A DNA stretch of 64,000 nt from Bosea sp. OAE506 (GCF_040546595.1 NZ_JBEPOB010000001.1:2667001-2731000); one strand, 5' to 3'; numbered from the stretch's first letter, positions 27,077 to 36,670 are shown. The notes: a model not told the origin generated them from the letters alone. Program-made: numbers and translations.

Positions 27077-27514
27077 ATGGGCCTGTTCAGCTTCATCAAG
27101 GATGCCGGAGCCAAGATCTTCGGTTCGGCCAAGGCGGCGACGCCGGACGTACTGCAGAAGGAACTCGCCGGGCACGGTCTGCCCTCCGACGTCGCGATCA
27201 GCATCGATGGCGACAAGGTCAAGGTCTCGGGCACGGCGATGACCACCGAGGAGGCCGAGAAGATCATCCTCGCGCTCGGCAACACGGCCGGCATCGCCAG
27301 CGTCGAATCCGAGCTGATCGTCAGCAAGGAGGTGCCTGCGGCGGTGTTCTACACGGTGAAGAAGGGCGACACGCTCTGGAAGATCGCCGAGGAGCACTAC
27401 GGCAAGGGCCAGGGCGCCAAATACAACGACATCGTCAAGGCGAACACGCCGCCGGTGAAGAACCCCGACCTGATCCAGCCCGGCTGGGTGCTGCGGATTC
27501 CGGCGCAGGCCTGA
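27077..27514 (+). CDS. BON-LysM protein, YgaU/Kbp type
   Basis: 145 residues. N-terminal MGLFSFIKDAGAKIFG is the YgaU/Kbp start; residues about 40-85 are a BON domain (VAISIDGDKVKVSGTAMTTEEAEKI); residues about 97-142 are a LysM domain (YTVKKGDTLWKIAEEHYG...WVLRIP). In E. coli Kbp is a soluble K+ sensor. There is no signal peptide, so it is likely cytoplasmic. The start at 27077 has GGAGG just upstream. It ends at a strong terminator 27538, so it is its own unit. Confidence 0.92.
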   Translation: MGLFSFIKDAGAKIFGSAKAATPDVLQKELAGHGLPSDVAISIDGDKVKVSGTAMTTEEAEKIILALGNTAGIASVESELIVSKEVPAAVFYTVKKGDTLWKIAEEHYGKGQGAKYNDIVKANTPPVKNPDLIQPGWVLRIPAQA

Positions 27515-27537
27515 CGGCGCCGCACCGACTGATCACG

Positions 27538-27564
27538 ACCGCGCCCTCCGGGGCGCGGTTTTTT
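27538..27564 (+). terminator. Rho-independent terminator after BON-LysM gene
   Basis: Stem ACCGCGCC (27538-27545) with GGCGCGGT (27552-27559), then a run of six T. It lies 24 bases after the stop. Confidence 0.85.
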
Positions 27565-27759
27565 GCGCGCAGCACGCCCGCAGGCCAAACGGGGCCTTGA
27601 CGGATTTGGTTGCGTCGGCAACGATCTCGGCAGATCCAGAAGCGGGCGGGCTGCAAGCCCAGACTCGCCGCCGGTCGTGCTAACGTAAAGACCTTGCCGC
27701 GCGCATGCCCCGGAGGGGGGCGGCGCCCGACACCAGACGACATCCTCGGGAGGGAAGTC

Positions 27760-28812
27760 ATGACGTTCGATCGCCGCCAATTGCTGACGGGTGCTGGCGC
27801 TACTGTGGCCGCCCCGCTCGTGCTGCGTGCCACCCGCGTGAATGCGCAGGAGGTGACGCTGAAGATGCACCACTTCCTGCCGCCGGTCGCGGTCGGCCAT
27901 GCCCGCTTCCTCAAGCCCTGGGCCGACAAGGTCGCGGCGGAGTCCAACGGCCGCATCAAGATCGACATCTTCCCGTCGATGCAGCTTGGCGGAACGCCGC
28001 CGCAGCTCTTCGACCAGGCGCGCGACGGCGTCGCCGACCTCGTCTGGACGCTGCCGGGCTACACGCCGGGCCGCTTCACCGGGCTGGAAGCCTTCGAGCT
28101 CCCCTTCGTCGCCAACAAGCGCGCGCTGGTGAACTCGCTGGCGCTGACCGAATACGCGCAGCAGAACCTCGCCGCCGAGCTGAAGGACGTGCACCCGATC
28201 TGCCTGTGGACGCATGATCACGGGCTCATCCACGCCAACAAGCAGATCAAGACGATGGAGGACCTCAAGGGCCTCAAGCTGCGCTTCCCGACGCGCCTGG
28301 CCGGCGAGGCGCTGAAGGCGCTCGGCGCCAATGCCATCGGCATGCCGGTGCCGCAGGTGCCGGAGTCGCTGGCGCAGCGCGTGATCGACGGCGCCGTCAT
28401 CCCCTGGGAAGTCGTGCCCTCGGTCAAGGTGCAGGAGCTGGTGAAGTTCCACACTGAGATCCCGGGCTCGCCGACTTTCTATGTCGCGACCTTCATCCTC
28501 GCGATGAACAAGGCGAAGTACGAGGCGCTCGCTCCGGACCTGAAAGCGATCATCGATCGCAATTCCGGCGCCGCTGCGGCCGGCATAGCGGGCAAGGTCT
28601 GGGACGAGCAGGCCATCACCGTCTCCGAGATGGTGCGCAAGCGCGGCAACACCATCACCGTCATCGATGAGGCGGAAGCCGCACGCTGGCGCAAGACGAC
28701 CGAGCCGGTCATCGAGGCCTGGATCAAGTCGACCAAGGACAAGGGTCTCGACGGCGAGAAGCTGCTCGCCAGCGCGCGGGCCGCGCTCGCCAAGCACGAA
28801 AAGGCGGCGTGA
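27760..28812 (+). CDS. dctP: TRAP transporter substrate-binding protein
   Basis: Periplasmic solute receptor of a DctP-type TRAP transporter, 350 residues. The start MTFDRRQLLTGAGA has a twin-arginine-like RR followed by a hydrophobic stretch and an AQE cleavage region, so Tat export is likely. The conserved ligand Arg lies in the LRFPTR region (near residue 176). It precedes dctQ and dctM in a tight operon, overlapping dctQ by 4 bases. The substrate cannot be told from sequence; carboxylates are typical. Confidence 0.92.
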   Translation: MTFDRRQLLTGAGATVAAPLVLRATRVNAQEVTLKMHHFLPPVAVGHARFLKPWADKVAAESNGRIKIDIFPSMQLGGTPPQLFDQARDGVADLVWTLPGYTPGRFTGLEAFELPFVANKRALVNSLALTEYAQQNLAAELKDVHPICLWTHDHGLIHANKQIKTMEDLKGLKLRFPTRLAGEALKALGANAIGMPVPQVPESLAQRVIDGAVIPWEVVPSVKVQELVKFHTEIPGSPTFYVATFILAMNKAKYEALAPDLKAIIDRNSGAAAAGIAGKVWDEQAITVSEMVRKRGNTITVIDEAEAARWRKTTEPVIEAWIKSTKDKGLDGEKLLASARAALAKHEKAA

Positions 28813-29324
28813 CGGACGCCATGGCGGGAGCGGGGGAGGAGGCTGCGGCCTCGATGTTCGAGCGGGCGGTGCGGGCCATCGCCCTGCTCGGGGGGCTGCT
28901 GCTGATCGCGCTCTCGGTCACCGTGGTGGTCAGCGTCACGCTGCGCTCCGACCTCGTCGGCGCGGCCGGCGTGCCGGGAGATTTCGAGCTGGTGCAGATG
29001 GCGACCGCCATCGCCGCCTTCTGCTTCCTGCCCTGGTGCCAGCTGCGGCGCGGCAACATCTTCGTCGATACCTTCACCCTCAAGCTGCCGGAGCGCTGGC
29101 AGCGTCGCATCGATGCGGGCTGGGACATCGTCTATGCGCTGGTGATGGCGCTGATCGCGTGGCGGCTTGCGGTCGGGGCGCGTGCGGCCTTCGGCACGGG
29201 CGAGACCAGCATGGTGCTGCTCGTGCCGAGCTATCTGCCGATCGGCTTCTGTGCCGCTCTCGCGATGCTGGTGTCCGTCTCCGCCGTCGTCAGCGCGCGC
29301 CGCCTGCTGGGGGCGGCTGCGTGA
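28809..29324 (+). CDS. dctQ: TRAP transporter small permease
   Basis: Four-helix small membrane subunit, 171 residues, starting at a GTG that overlaps the dctP stop (GTGA). Helices lie near residues 23-45, 60-80, 100-118 and 137-160. The DctQ-type motif FELVQMATAIAAFCFLPWCQLRRGNIFVD is visible. It forms the membrane complex with the large subunit that starts 4 bases before its stop. Confidence 0.92.
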   Translation: MTDAMAGAGEEAAASMFERAVRAIALLGGLLLIALSVTVVVSVTLRSDLVGAAGVPGDFELVQMATAIAAFCFLPWCQLRRGNIFVDTFTLKLPERWQRRIDAGWDIVYALVMALIAWRLAVGARAAFGTGETSMVLLVPSYLPIGFCAALAMLVSVSAVVSARRLLGAAA

Positions 29325-30640
29325 GCGGCTTTTCCATCGCCATTACCGGTTTTGGTGTTCTGCTCGCGCTGATGGCGCTGCGGCTGCCGATCGGGCTCGC
29401 CATGATGCTGGTCGGCGGCGTCGGCTACGTCCAGCTCAACGGGCTCGACCCGTTCCTGAACTACATCCGCACGACGCCCTACCAGATCTTCGCCAACTAT
29501 ACGCTGTCGGTGATCCCGCTCTTCGTTCTGATGGGCGCCTTCGCCGAGCGCTCGGGGCTGGCCGGCGACCTGTTCAAGGCGGCCTCCGCCGTGGTCGGCC
29601 ACCGGCGCGGGGGGCTGGGCATGGCGGTGATCGGCGCCTGCACCGGCTTCGGGGCGATCTGCGGCTCGGCCGTGGCGACGACCGCGACCTTTTCGCGCGC
29701 CGCGCTGCCGGAGCTGCGGCGCTACCGCTACGACCCCGGCTTCTCCTGCGGTGTGATCGCGGTGGGCGGCACGCTGGGCATTCTCATCCCGCCCTCGGTC
29801 ATCCTCGTCGTCTATGCGATCTCGACCGAGCAGAACATCGCCAAGCTGTTTAAGGCGGCGCTGGTCCCCGGCCTGATGGCGGCGGCCTTCTACTGCGTCA
29901 CGATCGCGCTGATGACGCGCCGCCACCCGGAATGGGGCCCTGCGCAGGCGCGCGTCGCCTGGCGCGACCGCGTCCGGCCGCTGCTCGGCATCATCCCGGC
30001 GCTGCTGGTCGCGCTCGTCGTCGTCGGCGGCATCTATGGCGGCGTCTTCACGCCGACGGAGGGGGCTTCGGTCGGCGCCTTCGTGATGCTGGCGATCGGT
30101 GTGTTGCGCGGCACACTGTCGCTCTCGGGCATCCGGGAGGCGATCCTGCAGACAGCCGAGACCTCGGCGATGATCTTCGCGATTCTGCTGGGAGCGGAAA
30201 TCTTCAACGCCTTCCTCGCCCTGACTCAGGTGCCGACGGCTGCGGCCGAGATGATCGCCGCCTCGGGCTGGGCGCCCTATACGGTGCTGGTCGGCCTGCT
30301 GCTGTTCTACATCGTGCTCGGCGGCGTGATGGACGAGCTGGCGATGATCCTTCTGACGCTGCCGGTGTTCTTCCCTATCGTCACTGCGCTCGATTTTGGC
30401 ATGCCGGCCGATGATGTCGCGATCTGGTTCGGCATCCTCGTCCTGATCGTGGTCGGCATCGGCATGACCTGCCCGCCGATCGGCCTCAACGTCTTCGTCG
30501 TCGCCTCGCTGGCGCGCGACGTGCCGGTGACCAGCATCTATCGCGGCGTGCTGCCCTTCGTCGTTTCCGATGTCGTCCGGTTGGGCATCGTGGTGGCATT
30601 TCCCGCGCTCACACTCTATCTGGTGAAGCTGCTGGAGTGA
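29321..30640 (+). CDS. dctM: TRAP transporter large permease
   Basis: DctM/SiaT-M transport subunit, 439 residues with about twelve helices from the GTG at 29321, overlapping the dctQ stop. Signatures include SGSAVATTATFSRAALPELRRYRYDP-like loop (GSAVATTATFSRAALPE) and GGTLGILIPPSVILVVYAI, then a second half with GGVMDELAMILLTLPVFFP, the paired helical-hairpin repeat of this family. Sodium-coupled uptake is the family role. A rhodanese gene follows 18 bases later. Confidence 0.93.
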   Translation: MSGFSIAITGFGVLLALMALRLPIGLAMMLVGGVGYVQLNGLDPFLNYIRTTPYQIFANYTLSVIPLFVLMGAFAERSGLAGDLFKAASAVVGHRRGGLGMAVIGACTGFGAICGSAVATTATFSRAALPELRRYRYDPGFSCGVIAVGGTLGILIPPSVILVVYAISTEQNIAKLFKAALVPGLMAAAFYCVTIALMTRRHPEWGPAQARVAWRDRVRPLLGIIPALLVALVVVGGIYGGVFTPTEGASVGAFVMLAIGVLRGTLSLSGIREAILQTAETSAMIFAILLGAEIFNAFLALTQVPTAAAEMIAASGWAPYTVLVGLLLFYIVLGGVMDELAMILLTLPVFFPIVTALDFGMPADDVAIWFGILVLIVVGIGMTCPPIGLNVFVVASLARDVPVTSIYRGVLPFVVSDVVRLGIVVAFPALTLYLVKLLE

Positions 30641-30658
30641 CCGCGCCGGAGCCTGCCC

Positions 30659-30976
30659 GTGACCGTGAACGATCTCGACATCGACGACATCAAGGCCGGC
30701 CTCGCCGATGGCTCCATCCTCGTCGTCGATGTCCGCGAGCCGCATGAATTCGCGGCCGGGCATATTCCGGGCTCGGTCTCGCGGCCGCTCTCGCGCTTCG
30801 ACCCCGCCGACCTGCCGAACGAACCGGGCAAGCGGCTGGTGCTGTCCTGCGCCGCCGGCGTCCGCTCGCTGCGGGCGCTGGAATTCGCGCAGTCGGCCGG
30901 GCTCGACGTCGACAGCCATTATCTGGGGGGATTCCGGGACTGGGCGATGCGGGGCGAGCCGGTGGAGCAGGGATGA
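30659..30976 (+). CDS. Rhodanese-like domain protein
   Basis: 105-residue single rhodanese domain: VVDVREPHEFAAGHIPGS (about residues 22-39) and catalytic loop with C64 in CAAGVRS. Sulfur transfer is the family role; single-domain members often act on persulfide or cyanide, or as protein partners. It lies 18 bases after dctM and may be the last gene of that operon. No signal peptide. Confidence 0.92.
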   Translation: MTVNDLDIDDIKAGLADGSILVVDVREPHEFAAGHIPGSVSRPLSRFDPADLPNEPGKRLVLSCAAGVRSLRALEFAQSAGLDVDSHYLGGFRDWAMRGEPVEQG

Positions 30977-31022
30977 GTCGCAGCGCTCCGTCCGGCCCGC
31001 CGATCATGACGAAAGCTGACGC

Positions 31023-31976
31023 ATGACGATCCGAGACGTTCTCCGCGGCGCGGCCTGTGCCGCCCTTCTCGCCGCCGCGCCCGGCGCCGCCGTCGCGCAG
31101 GCGCCGGCAGCTCCGGCGGCCCGCACGGTCCCGGCCCAGGATGCCGAGCTTCAGGCTGCGATCGCGAAGTCGAATGCCTATACGGCGCTGATGAACCGCA
31201 CGCTGCGGGCGATCCAGTCCTGGGAGCGCTATGGCAGCTGGGTCGATCTGAAGAAGGGGCCGACCGGCAAGGAGCGCTATATCAGCTACGGGCTCTACAG
31301 CCTCTACGACGTCACCGGCGAGATCCGGAAGGCCGAGGAGGCGCTGACGCGTGAGCCGAAGCTGCCGGCGATCGATGCCTCGGTCGCGAACTACATCAAG
31401 GCCTATCAGGAGCTGGCGCCGCTGGTCACCCGCGCCGAGCGCTACTACGACCGCAAGGATTATCGCGACGACAACCTCGCCGAGGGGCAGAAGCTGCACG
31501 CGCTGATGGTGCCGGCGGCGCAGGGCTTCCTGGCCGAGCGCGCCCGGCTGGACGGGCTAATGCGCGACTACAAGAAGGGGCTCGACCAGCGCGAACTCGC
31601 CTCGGTGGAGCAGCGCGAGGGGCGCTCCGCCCGCTGGCAGATCCGCAACGTCATGATCAATGCGCGGGCCGTGATGGATCTGATGCCCAGCAACGAGAAG
31701 CCGATCGTCGATCTGAAGGCCTTCGATGCCACCGTCGCCGGTTATGCGGCCGCGATCCGCGAGCTCGACGCGTTCAAGGACAAGAACCCCGGCACGTCGC
31801 TGATGATCGACAGCCAGGCCGGGTCCTGGCTCGGCAAGCTGCGCGATTTTTCCGACAAGCTCGCCAAGGGCAAGGGCGATGTCCGCCGCGGCGCCGCCAA
31901 TGACGCCAACTGGATCGTCAATAGCTACAACATGATGGTCAGCCTGTCGGAGACCGCGGTGCGGATGCCGCGGTGA
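31023..31976 (+). CDS. Exported DUF3829/YiiG-like protein
   Basis: 317 residues. The first 26 (VLRGAACAALLAAAPGAAVA) form a Sec signal peptide with an AxA-type site. The mature part is mostly helical and polar; it contains IQSWERYGSWVDLKKGPTG and NWIVNSYNMMV, which recall DUF3829/YiiG-like periplasmic proteins. The assignment is by resemblance only. Neighbours on the same strand are a rhodanese and a molybdenum hydroxylase subunit; 47 bases separate it from the rhodanese, so shared transcription is possible. Function unknown. Confidence 0.65.
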   Translation: MTIRDVLRGAACAALLAAAPGAAVAQAPAAPAARTVPAQDAELQAAIAKSNAYTALMNRTLRAIQSWERYGSWVDLKKGPTGKERYISYGLYSLYDVTGEIRKAEEALTREPKLPAIDASVANYIKAYQELAPLVTRAERYYDRKDYRDDNLAEGQKLHALMVPAAQGFLAERARLDGLMRDYKKGLDQRELASVEQREGRSARWQIRNVMINARAVMDLMPSNEKPIVDLKAFDATVAGYAAAIRELDAFKDKNPGTSLMIDSQAGSWLGKLRDFSDKLAKGKGDVRRGAANDANWIVNSYNMMVSLSETAVRMPR

Positions 31977-32078
31977 CCGCGATGCGCTGCATGCATCCCC
32001 GCGCGCGATCCGGCGGGGCTGACGGCGGCCGGTTTCTATTTCACTGTTTCATTCGACCAATCTGAGGGACTTTCGACC

Positions 32079-34388
32079 ATGCGCCCCATGAAATTCGGAT
32101 TCGGACAGCCGGTTCGCCGCGTCGAGGACCAGCGCCTGACCACGGGCGCGGGCCGCTACACCGATGACACCGCCGTCGAAGGCGCGCTGCACGCCTTCGT
32201 CCTGCGCTCGCAATATGCCCATGCCACCTTCCGGATCCGCGACAAGGAGACGGCGCGCCGGATGAAGGGCGTGAAGCTCATCCTGACGGGTGAGGATGTC
32301 GCCCATCTTGGGGACCTGCCCTGCAAGGGGTTGATCAAGACGATCTCGGGCGAGCCGGTGACGCCGCTGCCCGTTCCGGTGCTGCCGACCGACACGGTCC
32401 GCCATGTCGGCGAGGCGGTCGCCTTCATCGTCGCCGAGACGCTGGCCCAGGCCCGCGACGCTGCCGAGGCGATCGACATCGAGTGGACGACGCTGCCCTC
32501 CGTCACCGGCATCGAGGAGGCGCTCTCGCCCAAGGCGCCGCAGCTCTGGCCCGACCGGCCGGGCAATGTCGCCTTCGAGGCCGAGCAGGGCGACAAGGCG
32601 AAGACCGACGCCGCCTTCGCCAAGGCCGACCGCACGGTCGCCGTCACCATCGTCAACAACCGGCTGGCCTCCAACTACATGGAGACCCGCGCCTGCATCG
32701 CCGAATACGACAAGGCGACGAAGCGCTGGACGCTGACGCTCGGCAGCCAGGGCAGCCATGGCACGCGCGACATCCTCGCCAAGAGCATCCTGAAGGTCGA
32801 TCCCGCGCGCATCCGCGTGGTCACGCCCGATGTCGGCGGCGGCTTCGGCACCAAGATCTTCATGTACCGCGAATACCCGCTGACTATGGTCGCGGCGGAG
32901 ATGCTGAAGCGCCCCGTCCGCTGGGTCGCCGACCGCACCGAGCATTTTCTCGCCGACACCCATGGCCGGGCCAATCTCGCCACGGCGACGATGGCGCTCG
33001 ACAAGCGCGGCAAGTTCATCGCGCTCAAGGTCGATCTCGCTGCCGAGATGGGCGCCTATCTCTCGCAGTACGGGCCCTTCATCCCCTGGGTCGGCACGAC
33101 GATGACGCCGGGCTGCTACAGCATTCCGGCCGTGCATGTGCGCTTCCGCGGCGTGCTGACCAATACGATGGCGGTCGATGCCTATCGCGGCGCGGGGCGC
33201 CCCGAGGCCGCCTATCTGATCGAGCGGCTGGTCGACGCCATCGCCCGCGAGACGGGCAAGACCCCGGACGCCGTGCGCGCGCTCAACTTCGTCAAGCCGA
33301 GCGAGATGCCGCACAAGACACAGACCGGGCCGGTCTATGATTCGGGCGAGTTCGAGGGGCACATGCGCCGCGCCATGGAGGTGGCGGACTGGAAGGGCTT
33401 CAAGGCCCGCCTCAAGACCGCCACCAAGGCCGGCAAGCTCCGCGGCATCGGCATGGCCAGCTATATCGAGGCCTGCGGCGGCGGCGGCCCCGAGAGCTCG
33501 ACCGTGATCCTCGAGAAGGACGGCATGGTCACCGTGCTGATCGGCACGCAGTCGAACGGGCAGGGGCATGAGACGGCCTATTCGCAGCTCGTGTCCCAGC
33601 ATCTCGACATCCCGATGGACCGCATCCGGGTCATCCAGGGCGATACCGACAAGGTCGAGACCGGCTCGGGCACCGGCGGTTCGCGCTCGATTCCCGTTGG
33701 CGGCGCGGCGCTGGACAAGGCGACCGCGATCCTCTCCGACAACCTGAAGCAGCTCGCCTCCGAGAAGCTCGAGGCCGGCATCGGCGACCTCGAGATCGTC
33801 GACGGGGCCGTGCGCGTCGTCGGCACCGACAAGGCGCTCGACCTTGCGGCGATCGCGGCGTTGCCCGGCGCCACGACGGAGAAGCTGCGCGTTCACCAGA
33901 GCTGGCAGCCGCCGGAGGCGACCTATCCAAACGGCACCCATGTCTGCGAGCTGGAGATCGACCCGCAGACCGGCGCGACCGAGATCGTGAACTATGTCGT
34001 CGTCGACGATTTCGGCATGACGCTGAACCCGATCATGCTTCAGGGCCAGGTCCATGGCGGCGCGGCGCAGGGCATCGGCCAGGCGCTGATGGAGGAGATC
34101 CGCTTCGACTCCTCGGGCCAGATGCTCACCGCGACCTTCATGGATTATGCGCTGCCGCGCGCCATCGACATCCCGAACTTCCATTTCGAGACGCGCAATG
34201 TCCGCTGCGTCACGAATGCGCTCGGCGTGAAGGGGGCAGGCGAGGCGGGTGCCATCGGCGCCTGCCCGGCGGTGATGAACGCGATGGTCGATGCGCTGGA
34301 CCGCGCCGCGGGCATCAAGGCCATCGACATGCCGGCGACGCCGCTGAAGGTGTTCAACGCGCTGAAGGACGCCGGGTATCGGCTCTGA
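32079..34388 (+). CDS. CoxL-like molybdenum hydroxylase large subunit
   Basis: 769-residue molybdopterin-binding subunit of the xanthine oxidase/CO dehydrogenase family. GGGFGTK (about residue 255) and KGAGEAGAIGACPA with catalytic E722 are present. The active-site loop is A368-YRGAGR-374, the form II type, not the AYxCSFR of true form I CO dehydrogenase, so CO oxidation is unlikely; aldehydes or heterocycles are more probable. No Tat signal, so cytoplasmic as written. The usual FAD and 2Fe-2S subunits are not adjacent; two cytochromes follow instead. Confidence 0.9.
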   Translation: MRPMKFGFGQPVRRVEDQRLTTGAGRYTDDTAVEGALHAFVLRSQYAHATFRIRDKETARRMKGVKLILTGEDVAHLGDLPCKGLIKTISGEPVTPLPVPVLPTDTVRHVGEAVAFIVAETLAQARDAAEAIDIEWTTLPSVTGIEEALSPKAPQLWPDRPGNVAFEAEQGDKAKTDAAFAKADRTVAVTIVNNRLASNYMETRACIAEYDKATKRWTLTLGSQGSHGTRDILAKSILKVDPARIRVVTPDVGGGFGTKIFMYREYPLTMVAAEMLKRPVRWVADRTEHFLADTHGRANLATATMALDKRGKFIALKVDLAAEMGAYLSQYGPFIPWVGTTMTPGCYSIPAVHVRFRGVLTNTMAVDAYRGAGRPEAAYLIERLVDAIARETGKTPDAVRALNFVKPSEMPHKTQTGPVYDSGEFEGHMRRAMEVADWKGFKARLKTATKAGKLRGIGMASYIEACGGGGPESSTVILEKDGMVTVLIGTQSNGQGHETAYSQLVSQHLDIPMDRIRVIQGDTDKVETGSGTGGSRSIPVGGAALDKATAILSDNLKQLASEKLEAGIGDLEIVDGAVRVVGTDKALDLAAIAALPGATTEKLRVHQSWQPPEATYPNGTHVCELEIDPQTGATEIVNYVVVDDFGMTLNPIMLQGQVHGGAAQGIGQALMEEIRFDSSGQMLTATFMDYALPRAIDIPNFHFETRNVRCVTNALGVKGAGEAGAIGACPAVMNAMVDALDRAAGIKAIDMPATPLKVFNALKDAGYRL

Positions 34389-34518
34389 CGCAAGGGTGCC
34401 CTTGCGTCAGCGCAAGACTGCTCACGCGAATGGCACTTGGCGCCGAGGACGGGATCGGTTGTTCTGGAATGGTTCCAATCGGCGCCATTCCCGGCGACCG
34501 AAGCCTTAGGGAAGCGCC

Positions 34519-34950
34519 ATGATCCGTACCATCGCCGTCGCCGCCGTTCTGGGATTGGGCGTCACCGCCGTCCTCGCCCAGTCCGACCCGATCACCGAAC
34601 GTCGCAACGCGATGAAGGCCGTCGGTGCGGCCACTCGCGACGGCGCGGCGATCGCCAAGGGCGAGGCTCCCTTCGAGGCGGCGAAGGCGCAGGCCATCGC
34701 CAAGGTCTATATCGACTCGGCGAAGAAGATGCCGGGCCTCTATCCGGACAGCTCGAAGACCGGCGGCGAGACCACCGCCGCTCCGAAGATCTGGGAGGAC
34801 CAGGCCGGCTTCAAGGCCGCCTTCGTCAAGTTCGAGACCGACGCTGCGGCCATCGGCACGGCGGCCGACGTGGCCGCCTTCCGCACCGCCTTCGGCAACG
34901 CGACCAAGAATTGCGGCAGCTGCCACGAGGTCTATCGCATCAAGAAGTGA
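34519..34950 (+). CDS. Cytochrome c-prime/c556-like protein
   Basis: 143 residues with a signal peptide (IAVAAVLGLGVTAVLA, cleaved at AQ) and one C-terminal heme motif, C132-GS-C135-H136, the cytochrome c-prime/c556 layout: four-helix bundle with the heme near the C-terminus. DPITERRNAMKAVGAATRDGA matches the family first helix. It lies between the molybdenum hydroxylase subunit and the diheme cytochrome and is likely a periplasmic electron carrier or gas-binding protein; role inferred. Confidence 0.92.
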   Translation: MIRTIAVAAVLGLGVTAVLAQSDPITERRNAMKAVGAATRDGAAIAKGEAPFEAAKAQAIAKVYIDSAKKMPGLYPDSSKTGGETTAAPKIWEDQAGFKAAFVKFETDAAAIGTAADVAAFRTAFGNATKNCGSCHEVYRIKK

Positions 34951-35065
34951 CGCGGGCCGCTAAGGCGGCCGAGGGAGCTTTCCGGCTCCCGTCACGTTGT
35001 GCTGACATGCACGCGCCGCGGCCACAGCTGCGGCGCGAATTTGCCGTCTTCCGGGGAGTATCGAG

Positions 35066-36007
35066 ATGCTGCGCCTTCGCCGTCTGCTGGTCACGCTCTT
35101 GCTGCTGGCGGCGGTGGGATTGGGCGGCTTCTATCTGCTCACCGATCCGCGTGTGGTCTCGCCATCGCCCGAGATCGGCACGCTGGGCGCGCCCGACCTC
35201 GAGAACGGGCGCATCCTGTTCGTGGCCGGCGGCTGCGCCTCCTGCCACGCCACGCCGAACCAGGACGACAAGCTGAGGCTCGGTGGCGGGCTGGCGCTGG
35301 AATCGCCCTTCGGGACCTTCCACGCGCCCAACATCTCCCCCCATACGCGGGACGGCATCGGCAATTGGGGCGTGCAGGATTTCGTCGACGCAATGGCGGC
35401 CGGCGTCTCGCCGAAGGGCCAGCACTACTACCCTGCCTTCCCCTACACCTCCTACCGGCTGATGCCGCCGAAGGCGCTGGCGGATCTGTTCGCCTATATC
35501 CGCACGTTGAATCCCGTCGAGGGCCGGGCGCCGGCGCATGAGCTGCCGTTCCCCTTCAACATCCGGCGCGTCGTCGGTGGCTGGAAGCTGCTCTTCTTCG
35601 AGCGCGCGGCCTTCCGGCCCGATCCGACGAAGAGCGGGGAGTGGAATCGCGGCGCTTATCTGGTGAACGGGCCGGGCCATTGCGCCGAATGCCACTCCAA
35701 CCGCAACGCGCTGGGCGCCATCGTGGCCGCGACGCGCTTCGCCGGCGGGCCGGACCCGGAAGGGAAGGGCTTCGTTCCCAACATCACCCAGACGCCCGAG
35801 GCGCTCGGCAAATGGTCGAAGGGTGAGATCGCCGAACTGCTGAAGACCGGCTTCACGCCGAATTTCGACAGCGTCGGCGGCACGATGGCAGCGGTGGTGC
35901 GCAACATGGCGCAACTGCCCGAGGCCGATCGCCAGGCGATGGCGGAGTATCTGAAGTCCCTGCCGGCGGTGCAGGGCCCGCCACGACCGGCGAAGACGGG
36001 CGGGTGA
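35066..36007 (+). CDS. Diheme c-type cytochrome
   Basis: 313 residues with a single N-terminal hydrophobic anchor or signal (LRRLLVTLLLLAAVGLGGFYLL) and two heme motifs, C57-AS-C60-H61 and C206-AE-C209-H210, in two homologous cytochrome c domains. It resembles the diheme subunits that take electrons from periplasmic dehydrogenases to the respiratory chain (gluconate/aldehyde dehydrogenase type). It is third in the order CoxL-like subunit, c556-like cytochrome, diheme cytochrome, all on one strand with gaps of about 100 bases. Confidence 0.92.
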   Translation: MLRLRRLLVTLLLLAAVGLGGFYLLTDPRVVSPSPEIGTLGAPDLENGRILFVAGGCASCHATPNQDDKLRLGGGLALESPFGTFHAPNISPHTRDGIGNWGVQDFVDAMAAGVSPKGQHYYPAFPYTSYRLMPPKALADLFAYIRTLNPVEGRAPAHELPFPFNIRRVVGGWKLLFFERAAFRPDPTKSGEWNRGAYLVNGPGHCAECHSNRNALGAIVAATRFAGGPDPEGKGFVPNITQTPEALGKWSKGEIAELLKTGFTPNFDSVGGTMAAVVRNMAQLPEADRQAMAEYLKSLPAVQGPPRPAKTGG

Positions 36008-36049
36008 CGAGGGGGAGCGGCGCTAACGGGCGGGTCTGACCCTGCCTGC

Positions 36050-36670
36050 CTACTCCATCACCGCGGCCTTGAGGATGCAGACCATCATCGCGGTGCCCGG
36101 CTCGTTGCCGACGCAGCGGACGATGTGGCGGCGGTCGCAGCGATAGCGCAGCGTCTCGCCGGCCTTGGCGCGCTGGACGATGTCGCCGACCTCGACCTCG
36201 AACTCGCCTGAGGTGACGGAGAGCGACTCGATCGAGCCGCGCTGATGGCCTTCGGAGTCGAGTTCGCCGCCGGGCTCGGACTGCACGTCGTACCATTGCA
36301 GCCATTCGACGGTCTTGATCCAGCCGACGATGGCGAGCTTCAGCTTGCCGTCCTCGGAGACCAGGATCGGCGTGTCGGCGCGGGCGGTCTTGTCGATGAA
36401 GGGCTCTTCCTCGCCGCTGGAGAGCACGCGCTCGATCGAGATGTCGAGCGCCTGCGACAGCCGCCAGATCGTCGCCAGCGTCGGGTTGGTCTCGTTGCGC
36501 TCGATCTGGCTGATGATCGACTTGGCGACGCCGGACTGTTCGGCGAGCTCCGACAGCGAGAAGTTGTAGGCCTTGCGCAGGCGCTGGATCGTCTTGCCGA
36601 GCTGCCCCGAGATGACGTGAGCTCCGGAATCGAACTCGCGTCCGCCACGCTCTTTCGTCTCGATACCCAT
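36050..36670 (-). CDS. XRE-cupin transcription regulator
   Basis: 206 residues. Helix-turn-helix of the HTH_3/XRE type (residues about 23-80; ELAEQSGVAKSIISQIERNETNP) followed by a C-terminal cupin (residues about 130-200; GDIVQRAKAGETLRYRC). This design binds a small ligand in the cupin and regulates nearby genes. Start ATG 36670 fits the family length. It is downstream of the EamA exporter on the same strand and convergent with the diheme cytochrome. The EamA gene is a plausible target. Confidence 0.92.
   Translation of the reverse strand: MGIETKERGGREFDSGAHVISGQLGKTIQRLRKAYNFSLSELAEQSGVAKSIISQIERNETNPTLATIWRLSQALDISIERVLSSGEEEPFIDKTARADTPILVSEDGKLKLAIVGWIKTVEWLQWYDVQSEPGGELDSEGHQRGSIESLSVTSGEFEVEVGDIVQRAKAGETLRYRCDRRHIVRCVGNEPGTAMMVCILKAAVME

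Noticed and set aside
32049..34184. 711-codon minus-strand open frame opposite the CoxL-like gene
   Set aside because: The + strand carries all molybdenum hydroxylase motifs; the minus frame has none and is an antisense shadow.
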